Positions 1-13,825 of a stretch of 64,000 nucleotides of DNA are shown here, in pieces. The DNA is taken from assembly GCA_029959195.1 (NCBI GenBank), contig CP114122.1, forward strand, positions 2,170,001 through 2,234,000, written 5' to 3'. A program made the translations under genes and the position numbers. Source of the DNA: Dictyophora rubrovolvata. Taxonomy: Eukaryota > Basidiomycota > Agaricomycetes > Phallales > Phallaceae. The notes below the pieces were generated by a model. It was not told the DNA's origin and made no database searches. It saw only the letters and a program-made list of their open reading frames with translations. Every line of letters starts with the position of its first letter. Positions within the stretch are counted from its first letter, which is position 1.

Positions 1-1625
1 CTTTTAGGCAAATGTCTGACGGCCGCATCTGACACTAACGGTGCCGCTGTTACCATCCAAACATGTACCGGAGCTACTGCTCAACAATGGACTTTTACTA
101 ACGGCGTTATAACCGTATTTGGTGATAAATGCCTTGATGTTACGAACGGTGCAAACACCGATGGTACTAAGCTGCAGATTTGGACCTGCACCGACAATGA
201 CGCCAATCAGCAATGGTATTATAACTTCTGGGTCAATCAACTTTCGTGGAAAGACAAAAACAAGTGTTTAGATCTCACCGATGGAAACTTAAACGACGGA
301 AACCCGGTTAGTTGTACCCCTTATCTTTCATTGCGACCTTGATAAGTTTGTAGGTTCAAATATGGGATTGCTCCTGGGGAGACTCCAATCAGGTATATCC
401 GATTTACTCGCATTGGAACCAGATGATTTACTTTCAGTATTTTTAGATATGGAATACTGGATACTCGTATGGCAGCTTACCCGCTAAGTCAGAAAACGGT
501 CAATCCGGAACCAATACATGCGGTTCCGATTCTCCCGGCTCGATGTGTCAAACAGCTTGGATAAAGTAAGTTCGGGCCACCACACCCAATAGCAGACGGT
601 ACTAACTTTGATACTCATAAGTTCGGCTGAAGATTTCTGCCTGTAAGCCTTTGTCTACTTTGGTTATTTAGCCTTATCTTTCGTTTTCGCGATAGCTTTG
701 CCCCTCCTAATCCTAATGGCGACATCGGGGACACTGAACGAATTGAGGTAACCTATTGCACCAAATCAGGACGAGGAACACAGGTCATTCCCAACGGGGC
801 ACTCAAAGGCGTCCACTTCGTCAAAACACCCGACTATGTTCAAGTAACCGGCGTGGGCGATTTAACGACGATAAATATTGCCCAGGGTGACGCTGGAGGT
901 GAACTTGATCCTCACGGTGCAGACGGAAATGGGAACCCTATTGGAGGTCTTGTTTTCGGAAACAGCTTTGGCCGGGCATTGCAATATCATGAATGGACCA
1001 TGTTCGTTTCTGCTAACCAATTTTGTTTCCGAGCATGTGTGCGTCTTGACTCTTTTGATCTCTTCACTTGAAGGAGTCTAACCGGTTAGCCACAAATAGG
1101 TTGGACCAAGGGCTGCTGAACTTTGTCAACATATTGTAAGATACTTGCTTCCAGCGTTGGTAATAGTCGAATATCTAAACTGTTTTAATAGTACGATGAG
1201 ATGGGCTGTGACTGGGTATATTTTCTTTATTAAGTTTTGAGAAAACTCATTGATACTTTTTCCTATTCAAGAACATGCGTGAGTTGATTGAATCACCGGT
1301 CGCGAATCTCACTAGCAAAACTAGACTAACCAATTTCAACATTCAGCGGCAAATTATTCGCCTGACGTATTTGAAGACTGTTTAGGGGACGATGAGTGAG
1401 TTAGATATGGATTTTATCGAAAAAAATCAATTGATAGTTCACGCTACTAGCCTTCCGATGGGAGTCTATGGCACGTCTACATGGCATCAAGGGACTAGCC
1501 CCACACCGCCAGCACATCCAGTCGCGTCGAGCAGTAGCTGCACGGCTATTCCAACTGTCAGCGTCAGTCCCGTACAACGTCGGAGCTTAGGGATGGAAAA
1601 CAATCGCCACCGCAAAAGTCATTGA
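1..1625 (+). CDS. Macrophage-activating-glycoprotein-like secreted protein, 3' part
   Basis: The 5' end lies outside the window. Exon 1 (to 306) encodes a ricin-B/CBM13-type beta-trefoil: QxW motifs are visible as AQQW, LQIW and NQQW, with the next (VQIW) completed by the exon at 354-392. Further exons read WINSAEDFCL, then a block with the features GDTERIEV, GELDPHGADGNGNPIGGL and EWTMFVSANQFCF. This is the conserved module of basidiomycete macrophage-activating glycoproteins, which are secreted or wall-associated. Several short introns follow (for example 307-353 and 393-446), then pieces encoding YDEMGCDW and YSPDVFEDC, and a Ser/Pro-rich tail ending at 1625. Carbohydrate binding is inferred from the trefoil. 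The signal peptide cannot be seen. The 3' exon borders are my own splice calls and less certain than the domain call. Confidence 0.8.
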
Positions 1626-4141
1626 ACGTAGGGAAATTTGAAATATGTATGTATATCGAGGGCCTGACAGGGCTTTTCGTTTAGAGTTGTCGACGTCATT
1701 AATGTGTATAGTTGAATGGACACAGGACATTTGAAAAATATTCACAATTTTTTGAATTGGTAATGTTTTTTTTTAAAAAAGAAATACTCCTTGTGTGGCC
1801 GGAATGCCTGAAAGAATTACTGTTCCACGAGCCAGTTCATTTATATTATATATATATGCATGGCGTTCCGCCATATCAAAACCAGTCACGACTAGCCACT
1901 GCCAGCAATCGTAAACATTTATTAACTTTCAGAAAGACTGGTGGAATTTTCTACCTTATTCCTCAAAGCGAGATACAATGGTTTTGAAGTTACGTTACTT
2001 GGTACAATCCGGCCATCCTGCACCGCGTGTCCCCCTCTCCCGGTTGCCGTGTGACCCTGACGCTGAGAACTTAGTTCCGCAACATTTTGGGTTTTTGACA
2101 CAAAAATTTTCAGGCCTCCTGTAATTCAGACTCTTCTCCGGAACAAATGTAAATCCAAGTATGTATTATGCTTCTGAGGATTCTCATGCTTCGGATCTCC
2201 TGGCTTCAAGTTGAACAGTGTCATTAATTATTAGTGAATGGGGTGGAAACGAAGAAGTGACTCTACATACATGCTTGGCACGATTTTGCCGAAGAAGTTG
2301 TACTTCAATAATCATAAAATTTTCGGTGCCAGTGGGTATGTACTACGTGGTTGACTGAAGGCGAAGCCACGGTGACTTCTGAGCTCCCGACTCAAGCTCG
2401 ACGCCATTCATTGCCAACTGAATAGTTGATTGATAACCATTAATGGGCACGTGAAAAAAAATACACTCATTTCCCAAGGTTCATTTTACTTTGTCCAAGT
2501 GATTTGACGCGCGTTGCAGTAAATGGATCTTGAAAGGCTGGATTCGTTCTGTAAGAGGAAGCAGTTTGAAAACGTGAACTTTGAGGTGAATGCAGCGGCT
2601 ATAAATCTCCCGATTTTATGAAAAAAAGCAGAAAGCTCTCCGTGTATTCACGAAATTTATGGGATAATCTTGGTAAACTGGTTTTGATGTTGGACTCCTT
2701 GTATATGACAGTCATCATTGCAAGGGATAATAATGTAACTGTGTTTTCCGATAGTCTCTGGATTGTGTCATCAACCGAAAGGCACGAGTCATTTCCGGAC
2801 TAAAAACCTCGAATAATATTATATTTAAATTTTAGATTCAATCATAATACCGGTCACTACTAGTATTAGCGCTTCTTCCCCATCCGGAGACAATGTCCGG
2901 GTGTCAGGGTATTATGATTTTAAGGATTTCCCCCCCAGAACATATTTAGGAAAGCCTCGCTGTACAGTATTGGAGGTTAACCTGTATATGAAAATTTCAC
3001 GTATTTCCATAAAAGAACGGCGATCCCAACGCACCTATTGTAATTACTTAGGCTATCTGCAAAATGAGATACATAACATGAACATCCGAAGGAATTCAGG
3101 GCATCGACATGGAGTTACACTTACATCTCATGAAAAAATTAGCATACAGTAGCGACGTCAAGAGTGAATCTGTTCATGACATGGCCTATAGAAAATAGAA
3201 GCATTCAATATGAAATCACAACATTACGTCCTATTCCATGGTGTGAAAGCCTAACGATGCCATTCAAATTCAATAGGTTTTCCCCTTGCGATATGCTTCG
3301 TATTATTTAATGTGTTTTGCGAGGAAAGGACTCATCTCCGCCGAGTAAGAAGCAGTTTTACTTTGACACAAATTCATATATTATTGAACTCAGATAATGC
3401 TTCCCCCCTTTTTTTCTTAAAAAACGACTGTAAAAGCGTCTCCGCCGAGATCGATACGTTCGCATTTGGAAGGATCTGTCCACATCAAAACCCGGAGACA
3501 GTCTTTTCAAATGTGAAAGCAAAAAATCCAATAGTTGCGCTTCAAAATTTCTAGAAACGACCGGAATTCTTTTAAAGTGCCCATTATATCATACTTCGAA
3601 AAAGTCAGGCAATCTTTTTTTTTTTGTCATTTTTGACGACATCCCCGGGTGAAAAGATGTGCAGGCAAATGGCTCTTCTCTTGAGGATACAAGGGATTGT
3701 CCCAAATCAGGTGATTGTGATACACGTGGAGACTGAGATTTACGTCAGCGCTCTACTGGTGGGCATACGCGAGCTAATTTATAAATCCCTATCGAACACC
3801 GACCTCCTTCAGGTAAAGAAATTGAATTAGGAAAGTAGATGCGGAGGTTAAGGGAGTTTGTTCCGGATGTAAATGACCTAGGTCAGGCCAGGCCCTGGTT
3901 GCCTCAGTAATAAAGCGTCAGCCGTAAATCCGTGATACGCCGAGTCGGATTTAAAAAAAATTATAATTAGCTATGATTTCAGTAAGTATTGGTTGTGCAT
4001 AATAATGACAACAGTTGTACAACAGACGACTCGACAATGCGTAGTAATGGTAACAACACACAGGGACAGCATAACAAATAACGTAAGGAAAAAAAAAAAA
4101 ACTAACTGGACAAAGCGATGATGGAAAGGAAAAAAGACGGA
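1626..4141. other. Intergenic, no gene recognised
   Basis: About 2.5 kb between the lectin-like gene and the terpene synthase, which end towards each other. It is AT-rich with poly-A/T runs (3615-3625, 4089-4100). Open stretches are short, overlap on both strands and show no recognisable domain or splice pattern. Confidence 0.6.
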
Positions 4142-5584
4142 TTAGATGTTCCGAACATTGTAAATTAAAAGCGTGAAACAATGGTATATGAGGACGGGAA
4201 CGACGAAGCGTGATAGCGACACCAGCTAAACGAAAAAAATAGTCAGCAAGGGAAAGTTTATTCCCGATTATGGCTTTGATACTCACCCCCGTAGCACGAA
4301 CAATCCGTGACCAAGCGGTAAGTTGAATTTTCGTAGTGTCGAGATGATCCATCAACAAATCGTACTGCCGTCTTAAAGGTTCAGGAGCCAATTCGACAGT
4401 ACGGGTCTTTCTGATTTCGAGTCTTTGCTTTCCAAGGTATCGCTCACTTCTGAAGGACCATTCTTCCATGCCAATGGGCCAGTTACACATGACGTCCAGG
4501 TGGACCTTAAGAGCTTGGTCAACCTCGGAACCGAACGTCGGAATTCGTTTAATGTCTCGGATAAAATCCAAACCAATCTGTTCGAACATCTTGCCTGTGT
4601 AGTCAAACGCGCCTTGGATGTCTAACCGCTTTTCTTTCATGATGGCCGTAATCAAGTTATGGCCATGGATACCATTTTTTCGTTCAAAATTATAAGAATA
4701 AACGTCCTGATGATGCCGATGTCAGCGGGGTGAAAAAGAAAGGAGATAAGGGAGAAAAAAAAATAAGTAAAGACTCACGTTATGGATACAAACGAGATCC
4801 ATCCCTTTGAGAGTAAGACTCTGGACCTGTGGGTGTTGCATGACTTCCTCTGGGATGTCCACGTGCAGTGCCCCGACGAAGAAAATTGATTTCGTCGCAG
4901 CACTGGCGCGTCGGATTTCAAGATATTCTTCAATGCCTCGAATGTGTAGTTCATCGCGATCGGCTGCTTCAACGCATACAGCTTCGATATATTCCTCTAA
5001 ACTTTTTCTGAGGCGCAAGGCCGAAGATGGAACGGAAAATTTGAGAATACGGCCCCATAAACTGATGATTAAGATAATTTATATAAGTCTTTGAAACTAG
5101 TGACAGTCTTGACGAATAGACTTACTCTTGCGTCAAAACTCCTAGTTTGTGAGAGCCTCTGGGAAGGGGGTCATGAGGTTTTCTATTAGAAAAATGTCGG
5201 TACGGTCGTACGTTGGAACAAAGAGAGAAAAAACAGATATAATAATCACCTCATTGCCAGTAACAGAGTGTCTGAAAGGGCACGAGCAGCCGGACCGTCC
5301 ATAACGTCGCTGGATTCATCATAGAGGAAATACCATTGGCATAGATCAGCGGTGATTCGGAGATGCTCTTCCGTGGCGAAATGATTTGTATAGGCCATTA
5401 TCATGGCAAAATCACATCTATTGAAAGCATCCAAGGCTTCGGAAGGTAGGAGATTGTAACTCTCCATCCATTCTTGACTGGCCTTGCGAACTGATTCGTA
5501 GTAAGGAGACAAAGCAGCTGGCCATGGCCATTTGGAAAGTTTGATTAAGTCAGGGATGTAGAACGAACGAGACGTCGTAGGCAT
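4142..5584 (-). CDS. Sesquiterpene synthase (fungal class I terpene cyclase)
   Basis: Predicted to cyclise farnesyl diphosphate with Mg2+. Four exons read continuously from the ATG at 5584: 5250-5584, 5126-5182, 4779-5061 and from 4706 down. Exon 1 carries the aspartate-rich motif as FLYDESSD (DExxD). The second metal site, NDVYSYNFE (consensus NDxxSxxxE), is split by a phase-0 intron between its N (end of exon 3) and D (start of exon 4). A following HGHNLITAIM and the RSERY pair near the C-terminus fit the Agaricomycete sesquiterpene synthase family. The C-terminal end is uncertain: the frame stays open to 3951, but the tail looks non-coding, so I favour a last small exon ending at 4142. The upstream neighbour is divergent; no P450 or other tailoring gene is adjacent. 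The product cannot be predicted. Confidence 0.88.
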
Positions 5585-6752
5585 GATGGTGGTAAGTATA
5601 GTAGCGGGGGAAATTGAGGGATAGGAGGTGCTCGGAGTGACCCATCTTTGCGAGAGCACATTTTATAGCGGAAAGGATAGAAAAAAAGATTATTAAGCGG
5701 GACTTGGGAGGATAGCGTGATAACACAGGTAAGTTAAAGGTAATGTGATCTAACTTAATTATGTTTTCTTCCATTGACAAATTGAAAATTAGGATAGGCT
5801 TACTTGCCGTAATTGTAAACTGGGGTCGACCCAAAAGCATGAGCAAAAGGGTGGACGAGAATCGGAAAAGCGGTGTGCTCCGGTTTGCCTAGGTGCCAGA
5901 TTTGGATATACCGTGTTAAGTCCTGCCGGCCAAATGCTCGGTTAGGATAGTCCTGCGTGGCCGAAGATGTAAAGCGGAGAGTTAATCGGTGGTATTAACA
6001 TTCAATTCCACCGGGATGTGGTCAATTGCAACGTGGTGAGTAACACAAAGGCCCGTGTCCGAGATACATGCTCGACTGATGAGTTATCGTGCAACTTGGA
6101 GTTATCTTGACAAGTTCGATCGAAAAAAAAAATTTTTTTTTTATTGGCACGCGAACATTTGATAGCCTGAGGCAGATCTGGGTTTACATGTCCCTGTTTT
6201 TCCTTAATCGACATTTTTCAGCTCTCGTTAAGTTCAGACGCTTGAGGCTTACTCACTATGTACAATTTATCGGGAGCCCTTCGCTACTCTGATTAGCAGC
6301 GAAGCCATACAGCATTCAAAAATTGACCCCGCACAAAAATCAGCAGGTGGACTTTTATAATTAGAGGTTCAATTTCGGGTGTTCTTTTAGCAATGGAAAA
6401 TACCAAAAAATTGAAAACGCGTTTTTTTTTTCGTTGTTTAAGTGAAACCACATGACGCTTCATCCTTTTTTCTTTTTCTTTGTTTTCTTTCCGTTGGTAT
6501 ACTTCCACCGACCGCCGATAAGTTTGGCTCAACTCGAGCTGATGATCGAATGGTGGGAAATGTTGAGTGTTGCCAATCAAAGGCACCGTATAATGTTAAT
6601 GACTGCCTGGGAGGGAGCTGAGGTGAAACGGATTCGGAAAGTGACCAGGTGCGCAGCCGGTAAAGAAATGCCTGCTTTGTCATGAGGGCGCCAATGGACG
6701 CTACAAAGTGGACACCGATCATCATCTGGCTACCGTCCCAAGTGCTGTCGTG
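5585..6752. promoter_or_regulatory. Divergent promoter region, terpene synthase / MAT2B-like gene
   Basis: 1.17 kb separating two head-to-head start codons. It holds an A/T homopolymer pair at 6122-6143 and pyrimidine-rich tracts near 6468-6490. No convincing ORF. Whether the two genes share control cannot be judged from sequence. Confidence 0.4.
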
Positions 6753-8027
6753 ATGCGAGTTTTCATTACAGGTAATTAAAACACAATTCAATTTGTATTT
6801 TTCGTCTACGTGTAATGTTGACAAATCTATATATTTGTTTTTCTCTGATGCTATGATTTTTCAAAGGCGCATCTGGTGTACTCGGCAGCGCGATCTATGA
6901 AGCATTCAGACGTACAGATTGCGATATATTCGGTACTGCGTATACACGTGCTCAGGAGCGTCCTGACTTGCATTCTTTGAATCTGCTGGATTCATCGGCT
7001 CTCGAACATGCAGTTCAATCTTTCAAGCCGCATTGGCTAATACACTGTGCCGCAGAAAGACGACCTGACATCGCGGAAAGGGACCCTGATACTGCTACTC
7101 AAGTAAGCCGCCAGACTGGTCGTTGTGACTCATGCATGGGTACTTTTGGATGGTGATTGATCTGCAAATTTAGTTGAATGTTGGCGTAACCTTACAATTG
7201 GGACAACTGGCAAGCCAGCTTGCTTTTAAATTAATATACATATCTACTGGTGCGCCCGCATAACCATCTTTTTTAGTCAAGTCAAGTCATCCTTAGCTTT
7301 GGCAACCGCCACAGATTATGTCTTTGATGGGACCAAGCCTCCCTACTTTCCTAATTCTGAAACCAATCCCTTACAATTGTACGGCCGCACGAAACGGGAT
7401 GGCGAACTTGCGTTGCGGCACCTCGACGAACAGCATTGCCTCATCTTACGTGTCCCAGTTCTGTGCGTGACCCATCTCTTGTTTTTTTTTTCCCTTTTCT
7501 ATGTCTATTCAGCCAAATGACTTTTTTTCCACCTCAGTTACGGACCTACCACCAAAAACTCGGAATCAGCGGTCAATATTTTGCTAGATGTCGTTCAGGA
7601 TCAATCAGGCAAATTATACCATATGGACCATTTCGCCGCGCGCTACCCCACGAACGTACTTGACATCGGCGATTTCCTTGTTAGACTCAGTTGTATGTAT
7701 ACATATCTTTGTTATATCTATATTTATCTCACTTCCTACATACTTCTACCAGCATACTCAGGAAAGGTTCCTAGAATACTTCATTATAGTGGGGCCGAGC
7801 CGTTCACAAAGTACGAAATGTGTCTAGTCTTCTCTCAAATTCTCGGAGTTCCCCACAAACATATCATCGCGGACACTGACGCCCCGACCGGAATTGGTGC
7901 TACAAGCCGTCCAATGGATTGCCGGGAAACAGAAGCCCTGAGAATTGAGGGTGCAATGGGTCTCACGGGTTTCGAAGAGTGGTGGACGAAGCGCCTGAGG
8001 GAGGAACTTGGCCCCGAAAAGAGTTGA
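6753..8027 (+). CDS. MAT2B / RmlD-type NAD(P)-binding reductase
   Basis: Short-chain dehydrogenase of the extended, RmlD-like type, about 300 aa. In fungi this family is annotated as methionine adenosyltransferase 2 subunit beta or dTDP-4-dehydrorhamnose reductase-like. The start MRVFIT is joined across an intron to GASGVLGSAI, giving the Rossmann GxxGxxG motif. An intron (7250-7314) joins LIYIST to DYVFDGTKPPY, and the catalytic YGRTK (YxxxK) follows in the same exon. Later exons give VLYGPTTKNSESAVNILLDV and a C-terminal part with the family's typical EPFTKYEM and GATSRPMDC. At least five introns; every junction keeps the frame. I infer a role in sulfur/SAM metabolism only from the family; activity on nucleotide sugars cannot be excluded. 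Confidence 0.85.
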
Positions 8028-11000
8028 TGTGTGTGTTTTTCTCCTTGTACTCTTTCGTTTTGAGAGACATACTAGCGCGTTTCGTTCTCATGTGGTCTAT
8101 GTATGTGTATATATGGCAGGCTCGATTGTATTATTACGGGTTATATATTTTAGGCAACAATAACAGACGTGCCGTTAGTCAAAGTTGGCGCCATCGAACG
8201 CTGGGAAAAGTTAAGACGGAAGTGAGCGAGGAAAACCACTCCGACCCCAATTGGTGACGGAATATACTGTTATATCCGCCGACATATGAATTCCTGCCAT
8301 ATTGGTATGAAAAAACGAGGTTGATGCCAAAAGGGATCTTAGTCTCAAGAAGGGTAAGGTGACATATCAATCATCCGGCCCAGGGCATAATCAGGCTCAC
8401 AAGATTATCCTTACGCCAAACCATTCAAATTTGTCACACTTCAAAATAGTTTTTACGGCATTTCAGAATTGATATATGCCAGTACGGACCTTCCTTAAAT
8501 GTTGAATTTGGAGACATAAATTCATCTAACAAGAAGGAACAAAAAAAATTATACGAAAAAAAGACTAATCACCTACGTAAAGAACTCATTTTGTCGCCTC
8601 GCACCGATGAAACGATGCATCGCTCATTGCAGATTTGATTCACATTGACGCAGCCTCGGAGTTTATCACATCTATCTTTTCGGAGCTAGTAGCTAACCAT
8701 CGATACCACTTGATTATCTCATCAATTTTAAATTCATCTCTTCTTGAGTGACAGATCTGGCACGTGATCATCACGGCTCGTCCAAACTAAAAACCGGGCA
8801 TTTTTGCTTTCTCCTCAACAATATCAGCAATGTGGTCTGATTTTGATTTTGATTGATCCTCTTGTGCTTTTGTAAACTCCATCTGGTGCTGCGCTTTTAT
8901 TACAGGATTCAAGCTAGAACAGGAGTTGAGAAGAAGCAGCACTTTCGTAAGATTTGAAAGCCTAAACAGTCGCTCACAGATTTCTCATCAGGTTGTTAAG
9001 CATTTCTGAATGAGAATCTCAGTTCCTGGACCTGCCTGAGGCGTTCTCGGAACTCCCAATATCACGAAGCGCGGTCCTCTGCCATTCCGAAGCCAGCATG
9101 CCAAACAAACCCATTGAACGACTAGTAGAACGAATAGTAAAATTCACAGAACTATTGCCTTTTTTTTCGGAAACGAGGAAACGTCCAATTTTGAATGCCG
9201 AGGATTAACCTATTGTAGTGATAAGAGCACTCGGATCTCTCATGTTCCGAGAGAAAAGGGCCCAGAATGGAAGCAAAGGGTATTTTGAATATTTTGAATG
9301 GAACCACAAAAGGTTAATGCCCTTAAGCGGATGTCTGCGAAAGCTGAGAAGATGTAAGCGTCGATTTCAAATTGTCCGGAGTCTTCGTTGCGCCTTTGAA
9401 TACTCATTCAAGTGAATAAAAAAAGCCCACATCCGAACCCGCTATGCGACCACGACCTCTGACCAGCCTCAGTTGAAGGTCTTTTTTTGTCATTCCGAGG
9501 TCAAAAACAAGTCGGTAGATCTCTTTCAATTTTAACTTGATATTTATATTTGTAGAAATCGAGCCTGAAACTTTTGGTCCCGACGGGTGCTATTCCCCCT
9601 GGTGCGGAAGATAAATCCTTTTTTGGAATGTAATGGAAATCCAAAGGACCTAGGTTTTTTTGGAATATCTTGTAGTGCTAACCGCTTATGATAATGCTCC
9701 GTTCCGAAGGTCGTGCGCTTGGCTCTCCGGACCGTTATCGGATTGAGATAATAAAGCTACTGCTTTTCATATATGTATGATATCGCGCGGCTGATAGGAA
9801 CCAACTGAGGACCTTGAACCCATTCAAAATTTGCGCCACAATTGACCCTTGACTCAAGCTTATTTTGTTTTAATTCAAACTTGTGAAAGGTGTCGGATCG
9901 GGTGCTTTCAAGTCTGTCATTGGGTTATTTGGGCAGAAAAGAAGCCACTGACCCCTTCTTGATAGATACAGGATGATCAAAGGGGCTTGATTTCAGTGAC
10001 CGTCTCGAGGGATATTCAGCCCTAACAACGCTAACTTGAAGGTGTGCATTCTATGCAAAACACTAGGGAACCGGCGAACTTGAAGGCGAGGTTTGGCAAT
10101 GAATTGATGAGATAGACATTGTGTCCTAGTTAGGTTCCTTCAAGCTGACTTGTGGTTGGTTATAACTTGCCGTCAGGTTTCAAATTTCAATCTGCACGAT
10201 CCCGGTCCGAATTACAGGTGTCAAGCTGGAACAGGAACGGTACGTTTTGAAGCAAGTAATGTATAATCTGCCGATACTCGAATTCAACGTGTGAAAGACC
10301 ACGTTGGAATTAAGTTAGGAAGACATCTAGGTGATAGCGTGAAACACGTGAGTCTGCACCGAGCGGCGAGAAGATAAGCATCTAACTATGTAAATGAATA
10401 CAGAACTCTTCTCGAATCTGCCTCATGATTTTCTCAATTGGGAGCTTCTAAAAAGAGTTTTCTTCAGTGTCGCTGTCAAATGGAGTAAAAAAGACATTGC
10501 CTAATTGAAACGAGGGAGGAAATCATGACTTTTAGCTAAGTCCATACAACTATGAGCAGCGAACTTGAAGGTTTATAGAGTCTCTGGGACCTTCTTAGAA
10601 GACGCATTCAAAAAGGCAAAAGACGACAAAAGTTAAGGTCTCAACCTAACGGTCCAATGAGCTTGAGCGACGGTCCTTCGCCTCGTAGCTGGAAGTGTTG
10701 CTCTATTGTTATTATTTTCCTGACAGTCCTGCCGGTGAGTCGTCCATTTTTTAAATGGGCCATAGCCGATTTGGATTCATCTTAATTAAAAATTAACGGT
10801 TGGACATTTCAGCTTCTCTCAAAATTAAAAGCGATTTTCTTTTCTTCTTTTTATCTAATCCGGTAACCAAAACAAAAGGCTGCCTGATGTACATCATGAT
10901 ACTGTATGATGAGTCAATGTCAGGTCTTCTGGAACCATCGACCGCCATACAGATTGTTTTTTTTTCAAAAAAATACTGTGAAAATATCTGTGGACATATC

Positions 11001-13825
11001 ATAGAACCGGTTGCCAGCATGATCGTGGCAAAGGAGCCAGGCGGTGTGGTTTCATGAGGTAAAGAAAATCACTGTCCGTGTCAATCAGCAGATTCAGAAC
11101 TCGGGCACGGGATGTGCCATGGCGTATGCCCATAGTACGTACCTGCCCCTTGTTGCCCATCAAATCTGGTCGTACGAACACGTATAACCACATATCTTGG
11201 TTACCGTAGTCATTAATGAAAGGCTCACGAGGAAAGAAGTGTCTCGACCCACGTTTCAATTACCAAGTCTATAATTAAAGAATTGAACTCGTTGACAATT
11301 GATGAATATTCGATGATTCATCGTTGAATTGCTTAGTGCAGTGATTTACGTAAAAAAAATATATTAACGCATAAACGAAAATATATTAAATTTTAAGCAG
11401 GAAGGAGAAGTTGATAGATATCATTTTGTTCACATCGAGGGGCGCGTGTCAAGATTCAGACTCATGTTTCGCCGTGCCACCAATGTTTTCTGATCTGAAT
11501 GGGTATTTGAAAAAAAGTGTAGTAGTAAAATCGTCTATCGGGGGTTACTCCATGTCGGCAGTATACTATACATTCGAGTCTTTGAATAATAAAGGGGAAA
11601 CAATGATTTAGATTTAGAGCTGGTGCATCTATCCCGTCGATATCGGGATGCGGCGAGTCCTTGAAAAAAGTGTAGAGGATAGGACACCGTTGAATGTTGA
11701 AGTGGAACCTTGAGCTTATTTTGTGGATGCTTCTAGACTGTAAGAAAACGAATTGAAAAAGAGGGGGCCGACAATCGCAAGCGCTATTCATTGTCAGAGA
11801 TTAATACATATTTATAGATTGCTTCGACTCTTCTCGTGCTTTCGAAACACTAGTCCTGAACAAGTCAAACCAAAATTATTGTCAATAAGCATGCTCTAAC
11901 ACGAAAAAAAAAAGTACTCACAATTTCCAGAAACATACATAACATCTGATAGTATCCGAGCCATATTATAGTATTGCTAATGGTCCAGGCAATGATTAGT
12001 GTCTTTTCAGAGAGAAAGGGCAGATTCAAGCGAATTCAAGGTATCTAAGAAGTGATAGCCAAGACCTAAAAAACAAAAGGAAACATTTGTATTAGTAGCC
12101 GAGGCACTAGTGTCGACGTAGTAGTAGTTGTTCCACAACAAGGGAATTGAGCTTCGACAATTTAACAGACCGGCGAGTCCGCCCCGGACCTGATTGTCAA
12201 CTTCTGTTCAAAAGATCAATTGAAGAGAACAACAAGAGGAGTTACCATGCCTTGCTTAGTAAAAGAGAACTCTGGGCGTGTTGTTATGTACAAAGTGCGA
12301 ATGTCAATGCTGATGGTGAAAGAATTACAGGGCGCAAGAGAGAAATGGTATCGACGAAACTGATTCAGAGTAATGATCCGCGCCGAGAGAGGGATAAAAA
12401 AAAAAGAAAGCCCTTGTTTAAACGGAGCAAATTATTATGAGTGAATAAGAAACGACATAGACGAAAATGTCCAGGTTGAAAAAAATAGAGAAAAAACGTA
12501 ATGATAAGGGAAATGCCTAAATTATTCAAGCCGAAGAAAAGTGGAACGCTCATTGCTTGCCAACGAAAAGGGAAAAATTTGATCAACCAATGATGTCTAT
12601 TTTTTCATGTCTTTCTTTACGTTTTGGAATGCCATGGTAAATAAGGAGAATATTCCACAACTTTTCATACTTGCTAGGGGCCAAAACATCTGTTGAGCAC
12701 ATTTATATCGCATGAAATTAAGAATCTAAACCTCTACGACAAACGCAACTCAGAACCTTGACTAAGGCTAGACCCGGACTAGGTAGATTTTCCAACAAGA
12801 CTCTTACCGCTGCGGGATGGAAGGAATGTGGCAGCGGGTCTCCACCCGGTTGGAAACTAGGATACGCACGACCCACGGCACGGCGGCTCAACACCTTGGT
12901 TTCTGCCTGGATGTTTGTCGGTCAAACTGAGCCAATATAATATCGCCTTTGAATAAGCCTTTGTATAGCGTTGGATTTTCACCTGGGATGACTGAAGAAC
13001 GAACATGAAGGAGCCTGAGGAAGGGATCCACTGGCAGCCTGTCAATGGGACCCGGCCAAAAGAGGCGTCCCATCATCCAAACATTTACGGGACTGTGCTG
13101 CAGCGCTGATTGGACTTGAACATGGATTGATGTTCATTCAGGTGTAGAATGCTTTGTTTATTTTGTAAAGGAAGGACTAGACAACTGAATGATGTCGATT
13201 TGATGCAACAGCGTGATGAACCACCTCCCACTGTCTCGGTACCACAATTCCAACGACACTGTAGTCTGCGTTAAACTTTCTGCAAATGAAAAAGGTAGTA
13301 AAATGAACCTGTCTTTAGGGAGGATGTAGAGATAGTGGTCACTACCTGCTCGCTGTTTGATCAAAGTACGATAACAGATAGGGGAAAAAAACATCGCATG
13401 AAAGTGGGATGGAAGATGATAGATATAGTGGTAGGAAGTTTGTTGAAAAATACGATTTCTATTTGTAATGAGATGTTGTAGTTGAGCATAATTCAAGAAA
13501 AATCCGCAGAGCTTTTTTTGTCGGGGAGTAACGGGTGGACGGACGGACGGACGGACAGCCTAAGCACGCTGCATGTTCGCAGCCACTAGACGAAAAAACG
13601 ACGGCAGGCTCGATCGTTGAGATCATATCCCCATTCTACGGTCCAGAAAATTTGACACACGGCAATTCTGCGCGAGCCTTGAAAAGTAGGGGGTGAGCTT
13701 GAAAGCCAGTACTAGCCTAAGCGCCTAACGACAAGCAACCTTTAGAAACAAAACAGTATTATTCTCTTCCCCTCTATAGCCAAACAACAAATAAAAAATC
13801 TTCCCTACTCCTTATCTTCCCCATT
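8028..13825. other. 5.8 kb gene-poor region
   Basis: No exon chain, domain or RNA gene could be supported on either strand. It contains scattered phrases such as AACTTGAAGG (near 10034, 10078, 10562) and related 'caagct(a/g)gaacagga' segments (8911, 10223), as expected of old decayed repeats, but no ends or target duplications that I can define. A GGAC tetranucleotide repeat sits at 13533-13555. Open stretches at 10999-11259 (-) and 13158-13496 (-) are unrecognised. Confidence 0.5.

Noticed and set aside
6122-6143. A10/T11 run as a hairpin or terminator
   Set aside because: Simple A/T homopolymers are common across these intergenic regions and there is no gene end here.
4142-8027. Terpenoid biosynthetic cluster
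   Set aside because: No P450, oxidoreductase or transporter lies next to the synthase; the aldo-keto reductases and ABC transporter are 30 kb or more away with housekeeping genes between.
8860-10700. Decayed transposon in the gene desert
   Set aside because: Some recurring phrases are present, but I could not define ends, target duplications or any transposase or reverse-transcriptase remnant.
10999-11259. Open frame on the - strand (NDYGNQDMWLYVFVRPDLM)
   Set aside because: It has an uninterrupted frame but no recognisable domain, no flanking exons and no start context; left unassigned.
13533-13555. GGAC tetranucleotide repeat as a regulatory array
   Set aside because: Short perfect microsatellite beyond the 3' end of ORC5; slippage is sufficient explanation.
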